Shown here: positions 37,650-46,964 of the stretch, piece by piece
Layout: each line of letters opens with the position of its first letter
Numbering within the stretch: the first letter of the stretch is position 1
Assembly: GCA_009859145.1 (NCBI GenBank)
Contig: VRVR01000006.1
Location: 348,596-412,595, forward strand
DNA length: 64,000 bases
Origin: Andalucia godoyi
Taxonomy: Eukaryota; Discoba; Jakobea; Jakobida; Andaluciidae
Reading direction: 5' to 3'
The notes under the pieces: generated by a model
Databases searched by the model: none
The model's input: the letters and a program-made list of their open reading frames with translations, nothing else
What the model was told of the DNA's origin: nothing
Program-made: the position numbers and the translations under genes

Positions 37650-40337
37650 TTAGAATTCATCCACAGGGATCAGATCTCCATTTTCCGCAACAAGCTGGTC
37701 GGGAACAACAACAACCGAGGTCGAGCTTTCCGTGCTGGACGAACTCGAACTCGACGTCTGTTCGATTCCACGAAGTTCAAGGAGCAGGATATCGTCGTGA
37801 CACAGGCCTTTGTGTCGGCCAATATGCTCTGGAAGCAGGACACTTCCGCACAGCCAGCACCAGTTTGCCCCGCAAGTGCAAGCCATGTGCTGACACCCGT
37901 CGCTCCTGGTGGTTGCAATCCGGCACTCCGGACACGTTCTCGTCCTGCCGCTTTCCATAATGCGGAAGAATCGTTTCCCATCACAGTCCTCGCCGTGGTG
38001 GGCAAATCGCCGACAATTTGCACAATGCAGGGCGTTGCAGTCCCGGCATTGCACGTCAAACGAAGTCTGCACAGCACTGTACAATGACGGGACATAGTGC
38101 GAAAGAAGCCTGCCGCAGTCCGGCGTATTGCACGGAAAGCTGTTTGGCGGACGAGACAAGCGGCCAGCGAGTACTCTGACCGCATCATTCTGAAATAAAG
38201 TGATCCAAAAAAACGGCGAAGGAAATTTGCAGCAAATTGAACACGCAAGAGATGGCGCAAAGGAACCAAGCGACGCAATCAGGTGTTCCAACTGCGCATG
38301 GATGCAGCAGAAGCAGCCGAGGTGCCCGCAAGGAAGTTCCACTGCTCGATACACAGTGTCTGAACAGATGGAAAGGCACATGCTGAGCAGTCCCTTGTCT
38401 AGCGTCGCGATTGAATACGGCGGCGGGCTGTCTTCTCCACCCGACAGCCCCTCTTCCGACAGAGATTGCATTTCCTGAACAGAAATCACCGAACGAATGG
38501 CCTTGCGCATGCAGGCAATCCAAGCCAGCGTGCGGTATCCTTGAGCCACAGGATGTCCCAAAGTGGGGTACATGACCGCAAACGCATGCGGACGGCCAGG
38601 AACATCCGTAATGACAATCAATTTCTCGTCGATTGAAGGATGGATCGTGTACAATTCGACGATCTTTTGCTGGAGGTCGCGGCGTTTATCCTCGGAGAGT
38701 GCCGCGAATCGTAAATGACGATAGTGAGTGTTTCCCAAAAACCAGTCATCGCCCACCGAGCGCATGTCAAATGCTCGACCACAGAGCGATGCAGCAACAA
38801 ACGTACACGCATGCTCGAACGAATCCCAGGTGATGGATTCAATCAAAATAGAGCCGGCATCCGCGCCACGAAGGTAACGGACAGACAGGAACTCCGCAGC
38901 ATCGTTCAACAAACACTTAATCATCCTGTTGATGAAATCACATCTGATCGCGGCTGGTATATGCTTCCCGACGGGTAGTGTTTTCGAAAATATAGGAATC
39001 ACACGAAGGGCAACAGTGTCGGACTGCAATGCGCGAAGACCGGATAGATCTTTCTTGGAAACTCTGCAACCTGCGCTCCACCGGACCCACATTTCGTGGG
39101 ACCTTTCAAACCGCACGGAGTCGTTGCGTTTTCGGGAGCATTCAAAGCGAAGATCGTGAAATATCCCCCGAAATTTGCTGCAGATGGCGGTAGCCAACGG
39201 ACTCGCGGGCTTGAGCAGGGACGGCGTCAAAATGCGAGGACAGTGCAATTGAAATCGAGAAGCCGGCGACACCTCCTCTTCGGTGTCCTCGCTCTGACTT
39301 GCCTTTCCAAGTTCTCGGTAGACATACTGCCCCAAGAGACGACGTGGGACTGCTTTCGCATCTCCAAACGGATCGTGCGCTTTAATCGACAATGGCAGCA
39401 TAGAAGATACAGCTCCTCTGGCCAGTTTCAAATCCGCCTTCGTAGCTAACAGAACCGCCGCTACAGACCCTGACTCGTCAGCGTCGTCGATGAACAAGTC
39501 AAATCGACGGGGGTGAACTACACCTGTTTTATCAGGGGAGGACACGTGCCGCGGAAACGCAAACACCACACATCCACTGACATCCGCATCCGCCACCGCC
39601 ACATGAGAGTAGAATTCATCCCAGTCGGCCCAAACGGGGTCCTCATACGGCGGCTCGTTGTTCACAGCAGTTTCAGTTTCCGATTGCAGCAAACGATTCA
39701 GTTCAATCTCGAACCCAGACTCGAACCCAGGCCCGGGTCCAGCAGCCGCCAACAGCCTATCTCTCATGCTCGGAACTGCTGCAGGACTCGGCGAATACGA
39801 GATGAAGCTCCATCCACTCGACCAATTGAAGTGCAAAGAGTAACATCGAGACTTTGCAGGCACTTCATTTACTGCTCTTCGAACCGAAGCATCATTCAAT
39901 GGCAGCGTTTCCGAGGTAATCTGGAATTCGTCAAACGCAAAATCAGATTCCGCCAGCCTGTTGCACACGACCCTGAGGTTCCTATCCATGTATGCCGTCT
40001 GGCCAACAGAGGGGCAGTTTTCCAGTTTTGCGATTCCCTGGAAGAACTTGTGAAATGCAGCATTTGCAAGCTGCAGAAGCGACAGAACCAGTGGAACCTC
40101 CTCGCGGCGCTCCACGAAAATATGTACATTTTCAGCGGCAACAAGTTCGCACATCGCGTGTTCAGAAACGTGTGTATCTGCAAGATTCACAGACGGAACC
40201 AGGTCGTATGGACAGTGCGTGAAGTAGTGATGCACTTTGAGACACGCCTTTTTGGTTCTCTGGCGAATGAGAACGTTCGCCAGATTCAGTGCTCCCCAAG
40301 CATGCGAAGCACTCTGAAACTCGCTCAACAGCAACAT
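37650..40337 (-). CDS. RBR-type (RING-IBR-RING) E3 ubiquitin ligase
   Basis: The product has 895 residues from the ATG at 40337. The C-terminal quarter holds RING1 (CLSICSDTV...LPCGHLGCFCC...CSICC, about 690-735), the IBR (PCNTPDCGRLL...CRDCNALHCANC, about 760-800) and RING2 (CPECRIATTRSDGCQHMAC then CWLCG, about 810-840). The Cys in the GCQHMAC segment is where RBR enzymes form the ubiquitin thioester. A Ser-rich tail follows. The first 650 residues match no domain I can name. The Ser-rich tail or the N-region probably controls activity. The start lies directly against a long TC microsatellite, so an upstream exon could be missed. Confidence 0.88.
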   Translation of the reverse strand: MLLLSEFQSASHAWGALNLANVLIRQRTKKACLKVHHYFTHCPYDLVPSVNLADTHVSEHAMCELVAAENVHIFVERREEVPLVLSLLQLANAAFHKFFQGIAKLENCPSVGQTAYMDRNLRVVCNRLAESDFAFDEFQITSETLPLNDASVRRAVNEVPAKSRCYSLHFNWSSGWSFISYSPSPAAVPSMRDRLLAAAGPGPGFESGFEIELNRLLQSETETAVNNEPPYEDPVWADWDEFYSHVAVADADVSGCVVFAFPRHVSSPDKTGVVHPRRFDLFIDDADESGSVAAVLLATKADLKLARGAVSSMLPLSIKAHDPFGDAKAVPRRLLGQYVYRELGKASQSEDTEEEVSPASRFQLHCPRILTPSLLKPASPLATAICSKFRGIFHDLRFECSRKRNDSVRFERSHEMWVRWSAGCRVSKKDLSGLRALQSDTVALRVIPIFSKTLPVGKHIPAAIRCDFINRMIKCLLNDAAEFLSVRYLRGADAGSILIESITWDSFEHACTFVAASLCGRAFDMRSVGDDWFLGNTHYRHLRFAALSEDKRRDLQQKIVELYTIHPSIDEKLIVITDVPGRPHAFAVMYPTLGHPVAQGYRTLAWIACMRKAIRSVISVQEMQSLSEEGLSGGEDSPPPYSIATLDKGLLSMCLSICSDTVYRAVELPCGHLGCFCCIHAQLEHLIASLGSFAPSLACSICCKFPSPFFWITLFQNDAVRVLAGRLSRPPNSFPCNTPDCGRLLSHYVPSLYSAVQTSFDVQCRDCNALHCANCRRFAHHGEDCDGKRFFRIMESGRTRTCPECRIATTRSDGCQHMACTCGANWCWLCGSVLLPEHIGRHKGLCHDDILLLELRGIEQTSSSSSSSTESSTSVVVVPDQLVAENGDLIPVDEF

Positions 40338-40345
40338 TAGCCGTG

Positions 40346-40348
<3 letters not shown>

Positions 40349-40435
<87 letters not shown>
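40349..40435. repeat. TC/GA dinucleotide microsatellite, about 43 units
   Basis: An uninterrupted TC run lies 12 bp from the RBR ligase start codon, on the 5' side of that gene. On the coding strand it is (GA)n. It is the longest simple repeat in the window. Confidence 0.95.
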
Positions 40436-40436
<1 letters not shown>

Positions 40437-40683
40437 ATACATGAAACTCGACCAGAGCCTACTTTTAATAAATTGACTTGCTCTCTTCTGTCTGCCTTTC
40501 CTTTAGCGCCCGGAATTGCATTGCGAGTTCCAATAATTTCAAAAGATCCATACGCGCATTCCCCGTTTTGTATCGGAAATTTCATGAATATATCTCCGCT
40601 TGAGTATTAAAAACTGCCGAGTGGCTTTTTTAGATACGAGCCCACCTACGTGCGTTTCCTTCCATGGAACTGAGCAACAAAGA

Positions 40684-40840
40684 ACGCCTGCATTGCACAC
40701 CGAGTATGCATGATCATCGTTAGTCATGCCATAATCAAGTGTTGCAACCTCCGGGCCATATCGCCATGGACGGGGGAGGGAGGGTAGACCCCCAGCATGC
40801 CTTGCCGCCGTTCTTAAAATAAATGTTGTTGCGTGGCGTG
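40684..40840 (+). repeat. Dispersed repeat family R2, copy C
   Basis: It shares CGCCTGCATTG at the start, TCAAGTGTTGC in place of CAGTCTTGC, a G-run/C-run hairpin (GGGGG...ACCCCC) and CCGTTCTTAAAATAAATG near the end with copies A and B. It lacks the AATCTCGATC tail seen in the others. Confidence 0.5.
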
Positions 40841-41353
40841 GTAGGGGATTCACGTGCACTGGCATCGCGTGCACAAAGAAGAAGAAAAACAAAGGAGGTA
40901 AATCAGCGTCTGAACAATTTGGTTAAACGAGCAAATCTGGATTCTCATTTTTCGTCTGCCTGTTGTTCACGCACGTGTTTATGCATGTTGCTTGTTGTCG
41001 TCTTTGAGAGAAACGGTGCAAATCAGTGTTGTGCAGCCAGTCAGTGTTTGTGTTCCTTTCCCCTGTGTACCTTGGATGAACATCGGAGTGGGTGAGTACA
41101 GAAGCCCAAACCGCGGACTCGGACATCTTTCAAGATTGTTATGTTCCCGCGGTCTGTGCGCGTCATAGTTGCATCGGATCTTCCTGCTGAAAGATGATCC
41201 AACCACGAAACACAGCAACGACTGTTGCCGACAAACCAGTGCTCGCGCCCGCCCCCTCCACTGTATCGCAGATGCATGCTGTTCTGTATTTCTTCAGTTT
41301 ATTTCTTTGATGTTGCTGCTGTGAATGCACCAAAATAGGATAAGAAACACGTG

Positions 41354-41815
41354 CTAGGCATCCGACTTGCCGTCAAGCACTTGGTCCGTGAGCTGGTCGG
41401 CGTATGCAACCGCCTTGAGGACGGCTCTTCTGGAAGACTCCTGCAGCTCACCAGCAAGCACGATTTCATCCAGCATGTAGTATGCCTTGTGGAAATTGAA
41501 TATAAGATCCAACTCGCAAACATTCCCAAAATACCGATCCAGAACTTCCACATACTGATGCAGAATCTCAAGTGCCAAAAGCTCGTTGTCATCCGGGTCA
41601 ATTCCAACGCAAAAGTACAGCGACGCATATCTCTTGTACACAAGCTTCACATCCGTCCGATATTCAATCATGTTGCACATTTTGGATGTCCTCGATAGAA
41701 TCAGCGAGCACACATCTCGCAGTATCCGCGGACGCTCAGACGGAACTACCGGAACATACCATTTCGACAAGCGAACCTTGCCTTGCCTCGATACTAGGAC
41801 AAGAAATTGAATCAT
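41354..41815 (-). CDS. AP-1 adaptor complex sigma subunit
   Basis: The product has 153 residues from the ATG at 41815 (MIQFLVLVSRQGKVRLSKWY). It has the small-sigma longin fold. The conserved block LVYKRYASLYFCVGI, then DNELLALEILHQYVEVLD and CELDLIFNFHKAYYMLDE, match AP-1 sigma closely, with the KMCNMIEYR feature separating it from AP-2 and AP-3. It pairs with gamma-adaptin to recognise dileucine cargo. Length fits the family. An upstream in-frame CTG extension is not needed. Confidence 0.95.
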   Translation of the reverse strand: MIQFLVLVSRQGKVRLSKWYVPVVPSERPRILRDVCSLILSRTSKMCNMIEYRTDVKLVYKRYASLYFCVGIDPDDNELLALEILHQYVEVLDRYFGNVCELDLIFNFHKAYYMLDEIVLAGELQESSRRAVLKAVAYADQLTDQVLDGKSDA

Positions 41816-42808
41816 TGTTTTATGTTTTTTGTGTTCTTGCCAAAGCCTTTGCACCCCACCGCCGTGACAATTCGACGACGACCACCGTTGCTACTGATGC
41901 TGTTTCTGATGTTTTGCTGTTTTTGTCTGTGGACTGAGCGTTAGGCCTCTGGCTCCTTTGATATCGTCGAATGGGGTAACTCTCAAAAATGAAAGGGAAA
42001 AAATAAGAAAAAAAGTCCAGAACACGATTCTACACTTCCAGAAGAACTCAAAGTCAGCTTTTCCTTTTACGAGATTCTCTTTGAAGTCCTACATACGACA
42101 GACGGAGCAAGACAGCACGCTACGACCTTCTGTCGGAATTTCTTTCATTCTTTACCTTTTTGTCTTTCTGTTTAATTGTTTTAATCATCGAACCCTCAAG
42201 CAGCACCTTTCATCAGAGACAAAATATCTCACGGCTTCAAAGAGAGATCTTCCCAACAAACGCAAACCGGCCATGCCCGACCCTCTCGTCGAAGGCCGAG
42301 AGCAAGAAGAAGCGACGACCCTCTGATGCAGAGCAATCTGCATTGAAGAGTTGGTGCTCGCCCCAAATTGAATCTGTCTTCGTGGACAGCTTAGCCGATG
42401 ACCAATAATGGTTCATGTTTTGGTGAGCGGTTGACTGAGAGTGTTTACACCTTGGAGCAAAAAGACCGGACCGAAGAAGAACCGGATCGAAGAGCACAGT
42501 ATTCAGTTTATTTCCTGCCTGTTTGCAGGAATTTCAGGAAAAGAAAAAGAAGAAAGAGAAAGAGAAAGAGAAGACCAACAAGACCCCATATGCACTTCGT
42601 TTTGGAAATCTTTCATTTCAAAATACTCGAGTTAACAAAATATATCAGCGCTATTCAGTGAACACTCTAAAAGTAGTGCTATACAAAACGCCAGCGTTGG
42701 CAACTGCTAGTTTTTTTTCTTTTTCTTCTTCTTCTCACCCTCCTGTGCCCCACGCTCTTCCGCTCTCTTGTCTCCACTTGTTGATTGGTTATTGGTCGAC
42801 TATTGCAG
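41816..42808. other. Intergenic region, AP-1 sigma / desaturase, with R1 copy B
   Basis: About 1.0 kb containing R1 copy B at 42244-42430. The rest is AT-rich or purine-rich without a gene. Confidence 0.5.
42244..42430 (+). ncRNA. Structured dispersed element R1, copy B (candidate non-coding RNA)
   Basis: This is the partner of 20397-20610. It keeps the ATGCAGA-GCAA-TCTGCAT hairpin (42326-42343), CTGTC/GACAG (42374-42389) and the long-range stem GCTCG (42356-42360) / TGAGC (42424-42428) plus CCAA (42363-42366) / TTGG (42420-42423). Relative to copy A, CGAGC has become TGAGC, keeping pairing as G-U. ACCA/TGGT (42401-42404, 42408-42411) replaces ATCA/TGGT. An extra local stem CTCTCG/CGAGAG (42283-42301) occupies the variable segment. 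No coding frame is conserved. Confidence 0.5.
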
Positions 42809-43864
42809 TCACGTTGATTTCTTTTGCGCTGAAGTGGATGGAGCTGCGAGTTCTTGGTCCAATGGCTGACCGGCTCCGGAATTCTTCTTTCCGGCCGACA
42901 GAAGCGATTCCGGGTAGACCATGCGTCTGTGCAATCCCATGTCATCTCTCATGATGAAGTCCCAGATGACGCGCACGTAGCTTGTGTGATGAGGCAGGTT
43001 ATTGTACCACTCTGGAGCAATCGCCCTGATTTTCGGCAGATTGTTGTGGTTCACAAAGCGGAAGTCATGGTGTTCCACATGATATCCTACATTGTACGCA
43101 AGCAAGTTCCAGAATCCATAGTACGAAAACGTCTCTGGGACACGCTGGTTCTTGTCATCGACGAAATGGTAGTGTTCTGCAATGAAATGGCCAGCAAGCG
43201 GGTGCAGCCCCATTCCCAAGAACGATCCAGCGGCAAGCCACACGACGGCCCAGATTCCTGCAACCGAGTAGAGAGCGTAGTTGAAGAGGATGCACGACAC
43301 CCAATTTGCGAGTTCCCACGCAGTAGCGGGCTGCGGATCGACCAAGAACGGTCGGAGCGCATAGAACGCCGGCTGCAAAAACACCCAAACCAGCTTGAGC
43401 AGGCGAGACTTTTGAAACAATGCGACTTCCCACAGAGACGGGATGTCCGTGTCCATCGCGTACACGGAGATGTACTCGTGGTGTCGTCTGTGGTACTTCT
43501 GGAACGACATTGCAGTCGGGAGCCCCATTGCCCAGTTTCCAATCAGCAGCAGGATCTGGTTTGCAAAAATGCCCTTGAATGCAAGATTATGTGACACCTC
43601 GTGCAGCGCAAGTGCAATCGTGTGGTTCACTGTCCCAGCAATCGCCCAGCATGACAGCCAGTACATCGGTGACGAGAGCGTGGGTGCCCAGCACGCTGCC
43701 AGAAGGATCACAAACAACCCACGAACAAGACAGTCAACCGCCATCCATGGATCGGGCCCATACAGCTTGCGAATCTCAGGATGCTGCTCCAGAATCTGAA
43801 TTCGACGCTCAGGATGCGTCCACTTCGAATGCGCTATAAACGGACTCTTCGTTGCGCTCGACAT
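42809..43864 (-). CDS. Sphingolipid delta-4 desaturase (DEGS family)
   Basis: The product has 351 residues from the ATG at 43864. The N-terminal DES domain reads HPERRIQILEQHPEIRKLYG. The three histidine boxes of membrane di-iron desaturases are intact: HEVSH, HRRHHE and HVEHHDF. Hydrophobic spans lie between them. The enzyme introduces the delta-4 double bond into dihydroceramide in the ER (some members also hydroxylate C4). The length is near the 320-350 residues usual for the family. The tail is Ser/Lys rich. The 41 codons upstream are translated 5' leader. Confidence 0.94.
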   Translation of the reverse strand: MSSATKSPFIAHSKWTHPERRIQILEQHPEIRKLYGPDPWMAVDCLVRGLFVILLAACWAPTLSSPMYWLSCWAIAGTVNHTIALALHEVSHNLAFKGIFANQILLLIGNWAMGLPTAMSFQKYHRRHHEYISVYAMDTDIPSLWEVALFQKSRLLKLVWVFLQPAFYALRPFLVDPQPATAWELANWVSCILFNYALYSVAGIWAVVWLAAGSFLGMGLHPLAGHFIAEHYHFVDDKNQRVPETFSYYGFWNLLAYNVGYHVEHHDFRFVNHNNLPKIRAIAPEWYNNLPHHTSYVRVIWDFIMRDDMGLHRRMVYPESLLSAGKKNSGAGQPLDQELAAPSTSAQKKST

Positions 43865-44319
43865 TTTCCACACCAACAAGACGCACCACTCCAGCCTGTC
43901 TGATCTCTCGAGTACGCAATCAGCTGAAAAAAAAAAGACCAAAAAACAAAACGAAAAATAAAAAACGAAAAAAAACCCACGAGACAATTAAAGATGGAAT
44001 TTAAAAAAGAAAAAAGAAAAAGGAAAAAAGAAAAGCAAAGTGGAATTTACAACATTCGTGGTTCAAAGAGCAACTTCAAAAGGGAGACAGACAGATTTGG
44101 TCAAAAACAATTATGGAAAGGAGATTTGTTTTCAAGGACATCAAGAGCGAGCGAGGAAAGCGCCAAAAACCAGCAGGCACGCAGAAACAGAGAGATTTCT
44201 CATGAGTGCGGGGGGGATATGATCACGGAGATTTTTTTTTCCGGGTAATTGGTTCCATGATTATTCATTGAGACAAAAAGACAGAAACGGGGAAAAATGC
44301 CCGCTACAGTCTTTGCCTT
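43865..44319. other. Intergenic region upstream of the desaturase
   Basis: These 455 bp are dominated by A and GA runs (for example AAAAAGAAAAAAG). They hold the desaturase promoter and the 3' end of the RNF113 gene. No gene is seen. Confidence 0.5.
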
Positions 44320-45108
44320 TCATGGGCCATTTACAACTGATGTGGACCGTTGGGGGTTCTTTGCAGTGTTGAATATCCCTCTTGTGTCGCGGTTGCAGAC
44401 TGCGCATTTCAGAGTTGTCCGCGATCGTTGAAGTGCGCAAGCCTCGCAAAAGTAGTGTTTGCACTCTGTGACGACCATCGCCTTTGTGCTTGTTGCAAAT
44501 ACTTCTTTGCATATCGGACATGCAGCAGGCACCACCACATCATCATCATTATTGTAACTGCCAGCGACAGAACGACCACCCAATGCTGATGCTGATGCTG
44601 ATGCTGGTTTGAACATGCGGACATCCACCCCGACTCGATTCATCGTTCCGTGATGGCGATTCAGGCGACTCCCTTCGTTTCCTTTTTGTTCTTGTTCTTG
44701 CGATGGTCTGCGATCTGACGAGTCCCCCCAATCGCGATCGAGCTGCCATCCTTGTTTGTAGTCTTCGCGGATGTGCGCAAACTTGCATGTGTCGCCCCAC
44801 GGGCAGTATCCAGTGTCCTTGAAATCTTTGCACATATCCGGCTGATAATCCATGCGAATGCTCGTCCGAATTGTCCCTCGCTTCGACCCAATCACCACCG
44901 GCTCTTTTTCTGTTTCCGTCCCTTCTGTACGCTTGTCCGCTCCATTGTGAGGTTCCAACTGAACCTGCAGCTTGCTCAGCTTTGCCGCTTTTGCTGGAAC
45001 TTCAGCAACATCACCACCGTCGCCGTCACTGCTTTCCTTGCCTGTGGGCTCATCACGCTCAACAGCAATCGCACTCGTTCTCACCGCCGTCGATCGTTTC
45101 CGAAACAT
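44320..45108 (-). CDS. RNF113/CWC24-type splicing factor (CCCH zinc finger plus RING)
   Basis: The product has 262 residues from the ATG at 45108 (MFRKRSTAVR). A C-x8-C-x5-C-x3-H zinc finger (CKDFKDTGYCPWGDTCKFAH) lies at about 94-113. A C3HC4 RING (CPICKEVFA...CKHYFC..C...CAVC) lies at about 200-240. That pair and order define CWC24/RNF113, which joins the activated spliceosome and has E3 ligase activity in animals. The Arg/Asp/Glu-rich N-terminus and an Ala-Ser repeat between the domains are low complexity. Confidence 0.92.
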   Translation of the reverse strand: MFRKRSTAVRTSAIAVERDEPTGKESSDGDGGDVAEVPAKAAKLSKLQVQLEPHNGADKRTEGTETEKEPVVIGSKRGTIRTSIRMDYQPDMCKDFKDTGYCPWGDTCKFAHIREDYKQGWQLDRDWGDSSDRRPSQEQEQKGNEGSRLNRHHGTMNRVGVDVRMFKPASASASALGGRSVAGSYNNDDDVVVPAACPICKEVFATSTKAMVVTECKHYFCEACALQRSRTTLKCAVCNRDTRGIFNTAKNPQRSTSVVNGP

Positions 45109-45262
45109 TCCACCCAACAAGGGGAAACACTGGAGAAAGAAAACACGGACAGGCCTGAAACGGGGGGTTTCTTATCCTTTTATTCTCTTCTTGTTTTACA
45201 GTATATATTATTTTCTTTATCATTTTACATTATAATAACAGTGCAAGGGAAAAAGAAAAGAC

Positions 45263-46405
45263 TCAAGTTGGACTCGACTGGATGGCAGAAAAGTCGAGGA
45301 ACGAGGCGAGTGGCCTGCGGAGGCTGATGGCTTCGAGGGGCGGGTCGTCCGAGTAGCCGACGCGGAGGACAATCGCTGGGATCCTTGTGCCGAGCCCGAG
45401 GACAGTGATGAGTTCCTGGTTGAATGGCGATTCCTGGAGGATGGCCGAGTAGGTGTGGGATCGGATGCCCAAGTGGCCGAAGAGCAGGAGGAGGTCCATG
45501 TACAGGAATCCGACCTCGACCATGCTCTGGGGCGATTGGTCTTCTGCATACAGGACGACGAATCCCGCGACGGCTTCGACCTTGATTTTTGAGTCCGGGA
45601 CAGAAAACCCTGCAAAGGTCGTTGACGCCATGAATGACTTTGTGAAGACGGTGTAGAAGAGGTTGCGCAGAAACCACGGGATGCCAAGTGCCTCGGGCGT
45701 GAGTCCTGCCTGCGACGTTTTGGCGGCGGAAAAGCTGTTTGTGATCCAGCGGGACAGCTCTTTCTGCTTGCCGCTGTCCTTTGACTGCTTCTCAAACGCG
45801 CGAAACGATCCCTGTGCGATCCACCGCCCTTCGTCCGAGTCCGCTGCATAGTACAACACTGCCGGCGAGAGCTCTGTCATCGCACGCACGTGACTCTCGA
45901 GAAGCGGCCGCTTGCTGTCGTATGCCCGGCGGTCTGTCGTCCGAGTCGCAAGCAGCTGCAGCGTCCCGGTGTCCTGCGTCATCAAGTCCGCCGGGGCTGC
46001 CGGCGGCGCAAGGACAGCCACGCGGACGACGTCCGTGTCGACGGCAGACGTGGAGATAATCTCATAGTTCACCGTTAGGCCCTTTGCACGCCCTGCCAGA
46101 ACGACAGACTGCAAAAATGCGCCGATGGAATGAAGCATTTCCCGGTTGTGCGGATCAGTGTGCGGAATCACGCGCGAAGAGTCGATCTGGATCACAAAGG
46201 ACCGCCGGCCCGTAAGCCTGACTTTCCATGGCTGCACATTGTGCGACGACGGTGCAAGAGAGCCGTACACCAGAAGATCCGCAACATCCTCATCAATCTT
46301 CGCCGCCGACTCCGCATCCAGCGCACGAAGCTCCGACCACGGCAACCGCTTCGAAATGAATCCGCCGCTCAAAATCACCGGATAACTCTTGATGAACTGG
46401 AACAT
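45263..46405 (-). CDS. Nitroreductase-like flavoprotein, possibly of bacterial origin
   Basis: The product has 380 residues from the ATG at 46405. The block YGSLAPSSHNVQPWKV at about 47-62 is the FMN-contact start of nitroreductase-family proteins, and GFLYMDLLLLFGHLGIRS plus the C-terminal IVLRVGYSDDPP fit the same fold. These enzymes use NAD(P)H and FMN to reduce small electrophiles; the specific substrate is unknown. The coding sequence is visibly GC-richer than its neighbours and has no intron. Bacterial Acg-like nitroreductases are the closest architecture I know. Transfer from bacteria is inferred, not shown. Confidence 0.75.
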   Translation of the reverse strand: MFQFIKSYPVILSGGFISKRLPWSELRALDAESAAKIDEDVADLLVYGSLAPSSHNVQPWKVRLTGRRSFVIQIDSSRVIPHTDPHNREMLHSIGAFLQSVVLAGRAKGLTVNYEIISTSAVDTDVVRVAVLAPPAAPADLMTQDTGTLQLLATRTTDRRAYDSKRPLLESHVRAMTELSPAVLYYAADSDEGRWIAQGSFRAFEKQSKDSGKQKELSRWITNSFSAAKTSQAGLTPEALGIPWFLRNLFYTVFTKSFMASTTFAGFSVPDSKIKVEAVAGFVVLYAEDQSPQSMVEVGFLYMDLLLLFGHLGIRSHTYSAILQESPFNQELITVLGLGTRIPAIVLRVGYSDDPPLEAISLRRPLASFLDFSAIQSSPT

Positions 46406-46413
46406 TCCCTATT

Positions 46414-46463
46414 CTCTTCTTCTTCTTCTTCTTCTTCTTCTTCTTCTTCTTCTTCTTCTTCTT
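46414..46463. repeat. TTC/GAA trinucleotide microsatellite
   Basis: About 16 TTC units lie immediately upstream of the nitroreductase-like start codon. It reads as GAA on the coding strand. Confidence 0.9.
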
Positions 46464-46964
46464 TTGAGGCAGTGTCCGGCGTTGCTGTGTCCAAGGGTAC
46501 TCTCGAGTGTGTGCGCTCTCCTTTTGAAATGGTCCACGGAGAGAAGCTCGGAGTGTTTCTCTGTTCTGCTTGTCGGAACTCGCAAGTCCGACAATTGGCC
46601 ATTTCGAGTTCCCTCTGGTCCTGACGACATTCTTTCGAAGAGTTGATGCTAGCCACCTGGGACGCCCTCCCCAGCAACCGTCGTCATTCCTCGACGTCCG
46701 GGCGTTTCTCTTTTTCCGTTTTGTCGTTGAGAGTTCTGTTTTTTTTTTTTTTTGGGTATTTTTCTTCCTTTGATTTGTTGGGTATTCTCTTTTCTGCCTC
46801 TGCTTGGATCTTTGCTCGTTTACCCCCACCTCAATCAAGGATCAAACACAAAGCTAAAAAGGAAGGAAAAGAAGAGAGAAACAAGAAAAGGAAGGGGAGG
46901 AAGGAAAAAAAAAACAACAACAAGCAAACAAAAACACAGAAGCAAAAGGAAACAGCAGAAGGAA
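46464..46964. other. Intergenic region before the small lipid-anchored protein gene
   Basis: About 500 bp that end in a purine-rich leader (AAAGGAAGGAAAAG). They hold promoters of two divergent genes. No coding sequence is supported. Confidence 0.4.

Larger units (their letters stand above)
40338..41353. other. Intergenic region, RBR ligase / AP-1 sigma, with R2 copy C
   Basis: About 1.0 kb. It opens with the TC microsatellite, then carries R2 copy C at 40684-40840. The remainder has no supported gene. Confidence 0.5.
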
